Assembly: GCA_947493265.1 (NCBI GenBank) | Contig: CANLQL010000002.1 | Location: forward strand, 620,001-684,000 | DNA from: an uncultured Litoreibacter sp. | GTDB taxonomy: Bacteria > Pseudomonadota > Alphaproteobacteria > Rhodobacterales > Rhodobacteraceae | Length of the DNA: 64,000 nt | Direction of reading: 5' to 3' | Shown: positions 17,698 through 28,128 of the stretch, piece by piece | Layout: every line of letters starts with the position of its first letter | How positions within the stretch are numbered: the stretch's first letter is position 1 | Notes under the pieces: model-generated | What the model was told of the DNA's origin: nothing | The model's input: the letters and a program-made list of their open reading frames with translations, nothing else | The model's database searches: none | Position numbers and translations under genes: made by a program

Positions 17698-19503
17698 ATG
17701 GCACGTGCACCTCACCTTCAACTATCTGACATTTCCCTGACATTCGGCGGTGATCCGATCTTTGCGGATCTGGATCTTGTCGTTCAAGCCGGGGACCGGG
17801 TTGCTTTGGTTGGGCGCAACGGATCAGGTAAATCCACGCTGATGAAGGTCATGGCTGGTCTGGTTGAACCGGATGCAGGGTCACGTATCCTCGCACCGGG
17901 TGTCACGACCGGGTATATGGAGCAAGACCCTGATCTAGCAGGCTTTTCCACTTTGCGGGATTTTGCAATCAGCGGCCTCGATATCGCGGAGGCCTATAAG
18001 GTGGAAGCCGCAGCAGAGGGGTTGAAGCTGAACCTTGACGCGTCGGTTGATACGGCTTCGGGTGGCGAACGTCGGCGTGCCGCTTTGGTTAAGCTGCTTG
18101 CTGAAGCGCCTGAATTGATGTTGCTGGACGAGCCGACAAACCACCTTGATATCGAAGCGATTGGCTGGCTTGAGGACGAGTTGAAGACCACCCGGACAGC
18201 CTACATCCTGATCAGCCACGACCGGGCATTTCTGCGTGCTCTGACGCGCGCGACGCTTTGGATTGACCGTGGCCAGGTGCGTCGTCAAGAAACAGGGTTT
18301 GACGGGTTTGAGGCTTGGCGCGACAAGTTGTGGGAAGAAGAAGACGACGCACGCCACAAGTTGAACCGCAAAATCAAGGCAGAGGCGCGCTGGGCCGTCG
18401 AAGGGATTTCGGCAAGGCGCAAGCGCAATATGGGGCGGGTCCGGGCGCTGGGCGAATTGCGGGCAGAAAAAGCCGCGCAGATCAAACGCCAGGGGACCGC
18501 CGCAATGGCCTTTGAAGCTGGCCCCAAAAGCGGCAAGCAGGTCGTCGTCGCGGAAGGTATCTCGAAAGCGTTTGGCAATCGGCAGATTGTGCGGGATTTC
18601 TCTATCAAGGTTGGGCGGGGCGACCGTGTCGCCTTCGTCGGACCCAATGGTGCGGGGAAAACAACACTTCTTAACATGCTGATTGGACGCGAAAACCCTG
18701 ACAGCGGGTCAATCAAACTGGGGACAAATCTGGTTCCAGCGGTGTTTGATCAAAACCGGGCAGAACTGAACCCGGATGACACGCTATGGGCGTCGCTGAC
18801 CGAAGATCCCGCAACCCGCGTGCGTGGGCAATCCGATTTTGTCATGGTGCGCGGGACCCCCAAGCACATCGTTGGCTACCTTAAAGAATTTCTGTTCAAT
18901 GAGGCCCAGGCGCGGGCCCCTGTCCGGTCCTTGTCGGGCGGCGAAAAAGCGCGGCTTTTGTTGGCGCGGATCATGGCACGGGAAAGCAACTTGCTTATCC
19001 TTGATGAACCGACCAACGATCTGGACATTGAAACACTTGATCTGCTGCAAGAGCTGATTGCCGAATATGACGGTACGGTTCTTCTGGTCAGTCACGACCG
19101 GGATTTTCTGGACCGGGTCGCTACGACGACCGTGGCGCTCAAGGACGGGCACGCGGTGACCTATGCGGGCGGATGGAGCGATTTTCGCGCCCAAAAAGGC
19201 GCGGATGAGATGACCGACGCCCCGAAGCCCACCGCTCGAAAACAAGCTACAAAACCAACGCAAACCAATACCAAGGAAGGTCTGAGTTTCACGCAAAAAC
19301 ACAGGCTTGAAGTTCTGCCCGCCGAAATAGAACGGCTTGAGGCAGAGATTGCCAAACTTACCGAAGTTTTGTCTGATCCCGATCTATTCACCCGGGAGCC
19401 TACAAAGTTTGCCAAAGTCACAGACGCTTTGGTCGAACGCAACACTGCGTTGTCTGAGGCGGAAGACGAATGGATGGACCTTGAAGAAAAATCAAATGGT
19501 TAG
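17698..19503 (+). CDS. uup: ABC-F family ATPase (Uup-type)
   Basis: 601 aa. Two ATP-binding cassettes in one chain without membrane segments: the first with GRNGSGKST (about residue 38), SGGERRRAAL and LLDEPTNHLDIEA; the second with GPNGAGKTT (about residue 318), SGGEKARLLLA and LILDEPTNDLDIE. The linker between is basic and helical, as expected for an ABC-F ribosome-binding arm. The tail (about 510-601) is a Lys-rich then coiled-coil region, typical of Uup. ABC-F proteins act on stalled or maturing ribosomes. No strong ribosome site precedes the ATG. Confidence 0.9.
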   Translation: MARAPHLQLSDISLTFGGDPIFADLDLVVQAGDRVALVGRNGSGKSTLMKVMAGLVEPDAGSRILAPGVTTGYMEQDPDLAGFSTLRDFAISGLDIAEAYKVEAAAEGLKLNLDASVDTASGGERRRAALVKLLAEAPELMLLDEPTNHLDIEAIGWLEDELKTTRTAYILISHDRAFLRALTRATLWIDRGQVRRQETGFDGFEAWRDKLWEEEDDARHKLNRKIKAEARWAVEGISARRKRNMGRVRALGELRAEKAAQIKRQGTAAMAFEAGPKSGKQVVVAEGISKAFGNRQIVRDFSIKVGRGDRVAFVGPNGAGKTTLLNMLIGRENPDSGSIKLGTNLVPAVFDQNRAELNPDDTLWASLTEDPATRVRGQSDFVMVRGTPKHIVGYLKEFLFNEAQARAPVRSLSGGEKARLLLARIMARESNLLILDEPTNDLDIETLDLLQELIAEYDGTVLLVSHDRDFLDRVATTTVALKDGHAVTYAGGWSDFRAQKGADEMTDAPKPTARKQATKPTQTNTKEGLSFTQKHRLEVLPAEIERLEAEIAKLTEVLSDPDLFTREPTKFAKVTDALVERNTALSEAEDEWMDLEEKSNG

Positions 19504-19514
19504 GGGAGAAGCCG

Positions 19515-20489
19515 ATGGTTGATGTCACGCTGGAACAGATCGAGGAATTGTCGTTCATGGCGCTTTGTAAACATGGTGCTTCGGATTGGGTCGCACGTGA
19601 GGTCGCCAAGGCGGTAAGGCGCGCGGAAGAGACCGGCAACGTGATTTGCGGGCTCTATTATCTTGAAAGCTACTGTTTGCAGCTGACCTCTGGCCGGGTC
19701 AAAGGTCAGGTGGAACCCGAGGTAAGCACCCCGAAACCAGCCAGCGTCAAATCGGACGCGAAGTTTGGTTTTGCGCAGGCCGCTTTTGCGCGCGGCCTGC
19801 CGGTGGCGATTGAAGCTGCGAAGACCAATGGCACGGCTAGCTTTGCCGTGGCCAATGCGCATACCTGCACGTCGCTGGGGTTCTTCACCGAACAAATCGC
19901 GGCACAAGGCCTGATCGGCATTGGCTTTACCAACGCGTCGCCGGTTGTGGCCCCTCCGGGTGGCAACAAGGCGGTCATTGGCACCAATCCGATCGCGATG
20001 AGTGTGCCGGGGCAGGGTGCCCCTGCGATGCATTTCGACTTCTCAACCTCCGCAGTTGCGTTGGGCAAGATCACCATGGCCAAGGCGGCGGGCGAAGACA
20101 TTCCGCTGGGCTGGGCCGTGGATGCGGAGGGCAATGCGACCACTGATCCAACAGCGGCCTTGGGTGGCGCGCTGGTCTCGGTCGGAGGGTACAAGGGGTG
20201 GGGCTTCGGCCTAATGGCAGAGGTTTTGGCGGCGGGCATGACCGGGTCGGTCAACTCGCTGAATGTCAGTGGCTTGAAACTGCCCGATGGGCCGCCCCAC
20301 GGGTTGGGCCAGTTCTATTTGCTGCTTGATCCAGGCACCTATACGGACGCCTTCGCGGACCGTTTCGCAACCGTTGCTGATGCCGTCGACCAGCAAGAGG
20401 GCGCGCGTATCCCGGGCGCGCAACGCGCTGAGAAGAACGTCGTGGAAGTTGCTGATACGCTTTGGGAAAAACTGTCTGAGCTGACCTAA
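19515..20489 (+). CDS. Ldh-family (malate/L-lactate/ureidoglycolate-type) dehydrogenase
   Basis: 324 aa. It belongs to the NAD(P)-dependent LDH2/MDH2 family, which oxidises 2-hydroxy acids and is unrelated to Rossmann dehydrogenases. Supporting segments are ANAHTCTSLGFFTEQIAAQG (His/Thr region, about residues 112-131), GTNPIAMSVPGQG (about residue 155), FDFSTSAVALGKI (about residue 175), GWAVDAEGNATTDP and GGYKGWGFGLMAEVL (about residue 225). The substrate cannot be decided. It is convergent with a DMT transporter gene with a 4-base overlap, and an SDR lies beyond, which suggests a small hydroxy-acid or sugar-acid module. Confidence 0.88.
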   Translation: MVDVTLEQIEELSFMALCKHGASDWVAREVAKAVRRAEETGNVICGLYYLESYCLQLTSGRVKGQVEPEVSTPKPASVKSDAKFGFAQAAFARGLPVAIEAAKTNGTASFAVANAHTCTSLGFFTEQIAAQGLIGIGFTNASPVVAPPGGNKAVIGTNPIAMSVPGQGAPAMHFDFSTSAVALGKITMAKAAGEDIPLGWAVDAEGNATTDPTAALGGALVSVGGYKGWGFGLMAEVLAAGMTGSVNSLNVSGLKLPDGPPHGLGQFYLLLDPGTYTDAFADRFATVADAVDQQEGARIPGAQRAEKNVVEVADTLWEKLSELT

Positions 20490-20935
20490 GATTTTCCAGC
20501 GACCTGGGTCAAAAACACGCCGCCTGCCATCACCAGAATGCCCGCCATACGGGTCAGTGTCAGGCTGGCTTGGGTCGCGCCGAACAGTCCGAAATGGTCG
20601 ATCAGTGCGGCGGATATCAACTGCCCAAGCAGCACAAAAAACACCGCATTTCCAACGCCGAAATGCGGGGCGATGAAGGTGATCGACAGCACGTAGAACG
20701 CGATCAACGCACCGGCAAGAAACAGGTGTTTCGGGGCGAGCATGGCCTTCTGAAATGGCTCCACCCCCATGAAGACCGCGACGCAAAGCGACGTTAGAAA
20801 CGCGACTGCAAACAAAATTACGGAGGCTGAGGCGGGTGCCCCAATTTCGCGCCCCAAGGCGGCGTTCAAAGCGGCCAGAACCGGGATGCCGATGCCTGCG
20901 ATCAGCATGATCATTGCGTAGGACGTATTGGACAT
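20486..20935 (-). CDS. Small DMT-superfamily transporter (DUF606/YdcZ type)
   Basis: 149 aa, about half the length of EamA proteins, with five hydrophobic segments. It is hydrophobic nearly throughout, with AGIGIPVLAALNAALGREIG at the N-terminus and FFVLLGQLISAALIDHFGLFG in the middle, the pattern of the DUF606 group, which works as a dimer of short subunits. The substrate is unknown. It lies 9 bases after the SDR stop on the same strand, so the two are probably one transcript. Confidence 0.85.
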   Translation of the reverse strand: MSNTSYAMIMLIAGIGIPVLAALNAALGREIGAPASASVILFAVAFLTSLCVAVFMGVEPFQKAMLAPKHLFLAGALIAFYVLSITFIAPHFGVGNAVFFVLLGQLISAALIDHFGLFGATQASLTLTRMAGILVMAGGVFLTQVAGKS

Positions 20936-20944
20936 GTGGCCCCC

Positions 20945-21691
20945 CTAATATGTTGCGCGGCCGCCGGACAAATCGAATACTGCCCCGGTGGTGAAACTGT
21001 TTTCCGCGCTGACCATCCAGGTGATCATATTGGCGGCTTCCTCAACCTCCAGAAACCGCGCGCGGGGGATTTTGGACAGCATATAGTCGATATGTTCTTG
21101 GCTCATCTGGTCAAAAATCGGCGTTCTGGCGGCGGCTGGCGTGACGCAATTCACGGCAATATCCATGTCGGCATTTTCCTTGCCTGCGGATTTCGTGAAC
21201 CCGATGACGCCTGCCTTGGAGGCGGAGTAGGCGCAGGCGTTCGGGTTGCCCTCCTTGCCCGCGATGGAGGCGATGTTGACGATCCGCCCATAGCCCCGCG
21301 CGCGCATGCCGGGCAGCACCGCTTTGTTGGTGTTGAATGTGCCCGTCAGGTTCACGGCGACGATCTGCGCCCAGGCGTCGTCGTCATAATCCTCGACCCG
21401 CGCGTTGGGCCCCGCGATCCCGGCAGAGTTGATCAGGATATCGACGGGGCCAAGCGCTTCTTCGCTTAATTTCAATGCCTTACGGACGGAAGCTATGTCG
21501 GCGATATCGCAGCTGGCCGCGAAAGTGTCGCCGTCCAGACTGCTCATGATGCTTTCATTTTGCGCCGCGCTCTGATCCCAGGAGGCGACCCGCGCGCCAG
21601 AGCCCAACAAGCGTTCCACCACCGCCAAACCGATGCCCTGCGCGCCGCCTGTGACGACGGCTGTCTTGCCGCTCAGATCATATGTGTTCAT
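20945..21691 (-). CDS. SDR-family NAD(P)-dependent oxidoreductase
   Basis: 248 aa. Classical short-chain dehydrogenase: coenzyme loop VTGGAQGIGLAV (about residue 14), INSAGIAG, Ser in NIASIAGKEG and the catalytic Tyr-Lys in AYSASKAG (about residue 155). Conserved PAAARTPIF follows. The closest named groups I can think of are 2-keto-3-deoxy-L-fuconate dehydrogenase and FabG-like enzymes; the substrate is open. Start ATG at 21691 (MNTYDLSGK). It probably works with the neighbouring Ldh-type dehydrogenase and DMT exporter. Confidence 0.88.
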   Translation of the reverse strand: MNTYDLSGKTAVVTGGAQGIGLAVVERLLGSGARVASWDQSAAQNESIMSSLDGDTFAASCDIADIASVRKALKLSEEALGPVDILINSAGIAGPNARVEDYDDDAWAQIVAVNLTGTFNTNKAVLPGMRARGYGRIVNIASIAGKEGNPNACAYSASKAGVIGFTKSAGKENADMDIAVNCVTPAAARTPIFDQMSQEHIDYMLSKIPRARFLEVEEAANMITWMVSAENSFTTGAVFDLSGGRATY

Positions 21692-22033
21692 GGTCCCTCC
21701 CGATTTTTGGTCGGAGGTTAGGCCGTTTGTGGGGGATTGAAAACTGTCCAATGGCGTGTCGCGCGTTTTCGTGGGTGGAGCCCCGGGGCACTAATATTTA
21801 GCGCTTTGCCGTGAACGAAGTGCCGCGACGACTCCGCAATAGCTGCGCTATCGCTCTGTCTTAACCGCTGATACTACGTACCAACGTGCCTGAACCGAGG
21901 GGTGGGCGAGAAGCGCCCTCCCCATGGAGGAGGGTGAGAAATGTCTTGGAAACTGTCTCGGAGACAGTTTCAGTTTCGAACGGGCGAAGCCCCGGATACG
22001 GGCGCGCCCGGCTACACCGGGCCAGATCGAGGG
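21692..22033. other. Gene-free stretch of 342 bases with several inverted repeats
   Basis: No convincing coding region on either strand. It lies between the starts/ends of two minus-strand genes and should hold the promoter of the SDR gene on its left side. The right half is rich in symmetric sequence: CCCTCC/GGAGGG (about 21917-21935), the perfect palindrome at 21949-21971, and a GC-rich block with the palindrome GGGCGCGCCC (22000-22009) inside CCGG repeats just past the end of the unknown AT-rich gene. The GC-rich block could end transcription from parE and that gene. Confidence 0.6.
21949..21971. repeat. Perfect 11-bp inverted repeat with a 1-base centre
   Basis: GAAACTGTCTC, G, GAGACAGTTTC: every base pairs over 23 nt. 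Symmetry this perfect with a 1-base centre cannot form a normal hairpin loop and looks more like a dimeric protein-binding site or a recombination/transposon end. No repressor gene is adjacent. I do not recognise it as a known dif, parS or CtrA site. Confidence 0.85.
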
Positions 22034-22801
22034 TCAGTAAAGAATTTCCAGTATGGCTGCCAGTGCAATAATCGCTGTTAAATTAATAATCCACTGGGTT
22101 TGCCTAGTCGCATCCCTATGGCGTCGCTCTTCTAGAGAGTGAGATGCAATCTCAGCGAGGGCTTTGCCATGTAATTTATAGTTTGTTCCGGTCCGGCTTA
22201 ATTCCCCGGATTCAACAAACGAGTCTAGAATCAACGTTAGTTTTGCGAGAATTTCTTGGTTTTGCGGGTGGCCCCAAATTTGATGGCTGTAAAGGTTCTG
22301 ATAGATTTCAAAAGGGTTGATTTCGCCTTCATAGATTACCGGTATGGATTGCTCTGCTGCCCGACTAATGTGCATATCAATGACAGTTTGCAGCACTTCA
22401 TACCGATCTTCTCTGATTTTCAATGTTCGGTTGAAGTACTGTTGGCTCATTTTCTCGCGAAGAATTTGCCTCTGAGGGAAAAGCGTAACCTGGGATTTTA
22501 AGTAATCAAAGTAGCCAAGATATTTGATTTCGATACCTTTAAACCAATGCCTAACGATTAGCTGTGCTTGGTTAATGTTTTCGTCTCTGATGCTACACTC
22601 ATAGCGCGTTTTTTCGTCTTCGATTTGGTAGCACAGGATGTGTCCTTTTCTTACTTCCTGAACTCGTACTTTTGGACCCTTCCCCTCGAAGTGTAGGAAC
22701 GCGGCCATGAAATTATTTTCTTTGCTTTGTGAAATCCAACCTAGCGGCGCAGGCCGTTTAAGTATCTGGGTGAGAATAAGTCTTTTGAGATAAATGTTCA
22801 T
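22034..22801 (-). CDS. AT-rich gene of unknown function, joined to the parE stop codon
   Basis: 255 aa, not recognised. Composition is visibly lower in GC than all neighbours, with many AAA, TTT and ATT codons. The last 20 residues form a hydrophobic membrane anchor (IINLTAIIALAAILEILY), preceded by a charged SLEERRHRDATRQ. Residues about 170-220 (EILAKLTLILDSFVESGEL, then YKLHGKALAEIA) look like a winged-helix-type segment, weakly. The rest is polar and soluble, so it is a tail-anchored cytoplasmic protein. Its ATG follows the parE TAG with no gap, so it is probably translated from the parE message. Most likely acquired by transfer. Confidence 0.7.
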   Translation of the reverse strand: MNIYLKRLILTQILKRPAPLGWISQSKENNFMAAFLHFEGKGPKVRVQEVRKGHILCYQIEDEKTRYECSIRDENINQAQLIVRHWFKGIEIKYLGYFDYLKSQVTLFPQRQILREKMSQQYFNRTLKIREDRYEVLQTVIDMHISRAAEQSIPVIYEGEINPFEIYQNLYSHQIWGHPQNQEILAKLTLILDSFVESGELSRTGTNYKLHGKALAEIASHSLEERRHRDATRQTQWIINLTAIIALAAILEILY

Positions 22802-24760
22802 CTAAACATCCACATCCTCCACAAAACGCGCGTTCTCTTGGATGTACTCAAACCTCAACTCAGGTTTTTTCCCCATCAATCGCTCGACCAGATCGCCGGT
22901 TTCGCCGGGGATGTCCTCGTCAATCGTCACGCGGATGAGTTTGCGGGTTTTGGGGTCCATGGTGGTTTCTTTGAGGTCTTTTGCGTCCATCTCGCCCAGA
23001 CCTTTGAAGCGCGAGACGTCGATTTTTCCTTTGCCGCCAATGCCTTTTTCCAGCCACGCGTCACGCTCCGCCTCATCAAGGCAATAGACGCGGTGGGCCC
23101 CTTGGGTCAGTCGGAACAGGGGCGGGCAGGCCAGATACAAATGCCCCGCATCGATGAGCGGGCGCATCTGGGTGAAGAAGAACGTCATCAGCAGCGACGC
23201 GATATGCGCGCCGTCGACATCGGCGTCGGTCATGATGATGATCTTGTCGTAGCGCAGGTCTTCGATGTTGAAGCGCGTGCCCATGCCGACGCCAAGCGCC
23301 TCGCACAGGTCCGAAATCTCGGCGTTGGTGGTCAGCTTTGAGGACGCCGCGCCCAGCACGTTGAGGATTTTGCCCTTCAGCGGCAAAAGCGCTTGGGTTT
23401 CCCGGTTGCGCGCACCTTTGCCAGAGCCACCGGCGCTGTCACCCTCCACGATAAACAGCTCCGTGCCTTCGCGGGTTTTGGAGGTGCAGTCGGTCAACTT
23501 GCCGGGCAGGCGCAGCTTCTTGGTCGCAGATTTGCGTTGCGTTTCTTTTTCCTGACGCCGGCGCAAGCGTTCTTCGGCGCGCAGCACCAGAAAATCGAGG
23601 ATTGCACCGGCAGATTTGGTATCCGCGGCCAGCCAGTTGTCGAAGTGATCCCGGACGGAGTTTTCGACAAGGCGCTGGGCCTCGGTGGTGGCAAGGCGGT
23701 CTTTGGTTTGGCCCACAAATTCCGGCTCCCGGATAAAGCAGGACACCAGCGCGGAGCCGCCCGTGGTCAGGTCGTCGCGGGTGATGGAGGCGGCCTTCTT
23801 GTTCGACACCAACTCCCCGTAGGCTTTGATGCCTTTGAGGATCGCGGCCCAGAATCCGCTTTCGTGGGTGCCGCCTTCGGGCGTGGGCACGGTGTTGCAA
23901 TAGCTTTGGATGAAGCCATCGCGGGCAGGGGTCCAGTTGATCGCCCATTCGACCTTGCCGGGTGTGTTGAACTTTTCCTGAAAATCCACGGTTCCTGCGA
24001 ACGGGTTTTCGGCGTAGGTCGCCGCGGACCCCAGCGTTTCTTTCAGGTAGTCGGCCAGTCCGCCGGGGAAGTGGAACGTGGCTTCTGTCGGGGTTTCGCC
24101 ATCATTGATCGCGGATTTCCAGCGAATCTCCACGCCCGAAAACAGGTAGGCTTTGGAGCGGATCGATTTGAACAGACGGGCCGGTTTGAAGCGGTGGGTG
24201 CCGAAAATCTGGTCGTCTGCGTGGAAGGTCACAGTGGTGCCGCGCCGGTTCGGGGCGGCGCCGATTTTCTCGACAGGACCCAGCGGAATGCCGCGCGAAA
24301 AGCGCTGTTCGTACAGCTCCCGGTCGCGGGCCACCTGCACGACCATGCTGTCGGAAAGCGCGTTGACGACAGAGGCCCCGACGCCGTGCAATCCGCCTGA
24401 TGTCTGATAGGCTTTGCCCGAGAATTTGCCGCCCGCATGCAAGGTGCACAAAATCACCTCAAGCGCTGATTTGTCAGGAAATTTCGGGTGCGGGTCTACC
24501 GGAATGCCGCGGCCATTGTCGCGGATCGTGACGGAGAAATCATCGTGCAGCTCCACCTCGATGCGGTTGGCGTGTCCGGCCACGGCTTCATCCATGGAGT
24601 TGTCGAGAACTTCGGCGACCAGATGGTGCAGCGCGCGTTCGTCTGTGCCACCGATATACATGCCGGGGCGTTTGCGGACGGGTTCCAACCCCTCCAGCAC
24701 TTCAATGGAGGACGCATCATAGGCGTCGGGTCCTGTTGCGGACAAAAGATCATCGGCCAT
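22802..24760 (-). CDS. parE: DNA topoisomerase IV subunit B
   Basis: 652 aa, the length of alphaproteobacterial ParE (GyrB is about 800). It is the ATPase half of topoisomerase IV, which unlinks daughter chromosomes. GHKL ATPase: EVLDNSMDEAVAGHA (Asn/Glu, about residue 43) and GLHGVGASVVNAL (about residue 115). The TOPRIM domain has LFIVEGDSAGGSGKGARNR (about residue 430) and TDADVDGAHI. The C-terminus ends in the family's Arg-Phe-Glu-Tyr-Ile-Gln motif. The start ATG at 24760 (MADDLLS) is preferred to an upstream frame to 24829. It is divergent from nuoA, with 273 bases between. Confidence 0.95.
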   Translation of the reverse strand: MADDLLSATGPDAYDASSIEVLEGLEPVRKRPGMYIGGTDERALHHLVAEVLDNSMDEAVAGHANRIEVELHDDFSVTIRDNGRGIPVDPHPKFPDKSALEVILCTLHAGGKFSGKAYQTSGGLHGVGASVVNALSDSMVVQVARDRELYEQRFSRGIPLGPVEKIGAAPNRRGTTVTFHADDQIFGTHRFKPARLFKSIRSKAYLFSGVEIRWKSAINDGETPTEATFHFPGGLADYLKETLGSAATYAENPFAGTVDFQEKFNTPGKVEWAINWTPARDGFIQSYCNTVPTPEGGTHESGFWAAILKGIKAYGELVSNKKAASITRDDLTTGGSALVSCFIREPEFVGQTKDRLATTEAQRLVENSVRDHFDNWLAADTKSAGAILDFLVLRAEERLRRRQEKETQRKSATKKLRLPGKLTDCTSKTREGTELFIVEGDSAGGSGKGARNRETQALLPLKGKILNVLGAASSKLTTNAEISDLCEALGVGMGTRFNIEDLRYDKIIIMTDADVDGAHIASLLMTFFFTQMRPLIDAGHLYLACPPLFRLTQGAHRVYCLDEAERDAWLEKGIGGKGKIDVSRFKGLGEMDAKDLKETTMDPKTRKLIRVTIDEDIPGETGDLVERLMGKKPELRFEYIQENARFVEDVDV

Positions 24761-25033
24761 TGGGCTGCTCTGTTTTTGTTTTTTGTTGTCCAGATTAGAG
24801 CAGGTTTTGCGACGGAACGGTAGGGGCAATACGTCTTGTTTCTAACGCGCAGGCGTGGCAGGGCGAATTGTTCTCGTACCCGGCGATGCTGCGCGGATAC
24901 AACGCATTAAAATTCCGCCCAAAAAGCGTAGTTTGTCGGGGCAGCTTTGGTTGACGCCCCCGCGCGTGCGGCGTAAACATGCGGCCAGCCAACAGAGCGT
25001 TCGGGCACGCCCGCGCGCAAGAAGGAGACATAC
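24761..25033. promoter_or_regulatory. Divergent promoter region of parE and the nuo operon
   Basis: 273 bases with no coding region that I can support. It must start the long nuo transcript rightward and parE leftward. The only element I can place firmly is the nuoA ribosome site GAAGGAG (25021-25027), 6 bases before a GTG start. Minus-strand TAATCT near 24793 could be a parE -10 box. I see no clear repressor operator. Confidence 0.5.
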
Positions 25034-26527
<1,494 letters not shown>

Positions 26528-26531
<4 letters not shown>

Positions 26532-27751
26532 TGGACGGGGGCAACAAGTTTGACGACGCTCTGACGGGCGAACAGAAGATCCGCAATTTCAACATCAATT
26601 TCGGGCCTCAGCACCCGGCAGCCCATGGCGTGTTGCGTCTTGTGCTGGAGTTGGACGGCGAAATCGTCGAACGCTGCGATCCGCATATTGGGCTTTTGCA
26701 TCGCGGTACCGAAAAGCTGATGGAAAGCCGGACCTATCTGCAGAACCTGCCGTATTTCGACCGGCTGGATTATGTGGCTCCGATGAACCAGGAGCATGCC
26801 TGGTGCTTAGCGATTGAAAAGCTGACGGGCACCGAAGTGCCGCGTCGTGCATCGCTGATCCGGGTGCTTTATTCCGAGATCGGGCGCGTGCTGAACCACC
26901 TGTTGAATGTGACTACGCAGGCTTTGGATGTGGGGGCTTTGACGCCGCCGCTCTGGGGGTTTGAAGAACGCGAAAAGCTGATGGTGTTTTACGAACGCGC
27001 CTGCGGTGCGCGTCTTCACGCAGCTTATTTCCGACCCGGAGGCGTACATCAGGACCTGCCGAACGAATTGCTTGATGATATTGAAGCCTGGGCGGATCAT
27101 TTCCCCAATGTGATTGATGATATCGACGGGCTGCTCAGCGATAACCGCATCTTCAAGCAGCGCAACGCCGATATCGGCATCATCACTGAAGATGACATTC
27201 AAAACTGGGGCTTCTCCGGTGTCATGGTGCGGGGGTCCGGTCTGGCTTGGGACCTGCGTCGGGCGCAACCTTATGAATGCTATGACGAGTTTGAATTCCA
27301 AGTGCCAGTCGGCAAAAACGGCGATTGCTTTGATCGCTACCTGTGCCGGATGGAAGAGATGCGCCAATCGACGTCCATCATCAAGCAGGCAATTGCCAAG
27401 CTGCGCGCACCTGAAGGGCAGGGCGATGTCATGGCGCGCGGCAAGATGACCCCGCCAACCCGTGGGGAGATGAAAACCTCCATGGAAGCGCTGATCCACC
27501 ACTTCAAGCTTTACACCGAAGGCTTCCACGTCCCAGAGGGCGAGGTTTACGCCGCGGTTGAAGCGCCCAAGGGCGAGTTCGGCGTCTATCTGGTCGCGGA
27601 TGGAACCAACAAGCCCTACCGCACCAAAATTCGGGCACCGGGGTTCCTGCATTTGCAGGCCATGGACTATATCTGCAAAGGCCACCAATTGGCGGATGTC
27701 GCCGCAATTATCGGCACGATGGACGTCGTGTTTGGGGAGATTGATCGGTGA
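26528..27751 (+). CDS. nuoD: Complex I subunit D (49 kDa, quinone site)
   Basis: 407 aa. With NuoB it forms the quinone-binding cavity. The conserved [20 protein letters not shown] is near residue 26 (His at the quinone head), then HRGTEKLME and [11 protein letters not shown] (Tyr that hydrogen-bonds quinone in homologues). The C-terminus ends with DVVFGEIDR, as in the family. Two ATGs are in tandem (26528 and 26531); the first overlaps the nuoC stop. Its own stop overlaps the GTG of the next small gene. Confidence 0.97.
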
Positions 27752-28128
27752 AAGGGATAATCCTAATAGGTCTGATGGCGACGGCATCTTCCGCTGTGGC
27801 TGATGACGGTTGGATTTTGTACGCTCCGCCACCCGGACAGCTGGTAGGAAATACCGCAGGCGCTGAGTACCTTCAGGAATTGCTTCGCGGGTACGAGGAT
27901 ACCTTCTATGCCGTCGAGGATGCCGCTTCGAACGATCCCAATGCGCTCAAAGAGCAATGTGTTCAGCGCCTGCGCAGTGCGGCGCAGCAGATTGGGTACG
28001 CATTACAAGGTTTCAGCTACGACCTCTCATTGGCCGTGGAGGGCAAGTACCCTCCACTTGCGGGTGTCGAGTGCAGGATTTCGGCCAGCAGCGACCTCAG
28101 CGTAAATATAGAAACGAGAGAGAAGTAA
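27748..28128 (+). CDS. Small exported protein inside the nuo operon, unknown function
   Basis: 126 aa from a GTG that overlaps the nuoD stop (GTGA). A signal peptide ([20 protein letters not shown]; cleavage after Ala-Val-Ala, about residue 18) sends it to the periplasm. The mature part is about 107 aa with just two cysteines (in EQCVQ and VECRI), which could form a disulfide. No domain is recognised. nuoE begins immediately after its stop codon. It is the first of four exported two-cysteine proteins in this operon. Confidence 0.75.
   Translation: MKGIILIGLMATASSAVADDGWILYAPPPGQLVGNTAGAEYLQELLRGYEDTFYAVEDAASNDPNALKEQCVQRLRSAAQQIGYALQGFSYDLSLAVEGKYPPLAGVECRISASSDLSVNIETREK

Noticed and set aside
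21949-21971. dif or parS site
   Set aside because: It does not resemble the parS consensus or a XerC/XerD site: arms are too long and the centre is one base.
23393-24400. 335-codon plus-strand frame opposite parE
   Set aside because: Antisense of parE, which has the ATPase and TOPRIM motifs.
22802-24760. gyrB in place of parE
   Set aside because: 652 aa and the start region match alphaproteobacterial ParE; GyrB is about 150 residues longer with an insert in the TOPRIM part.
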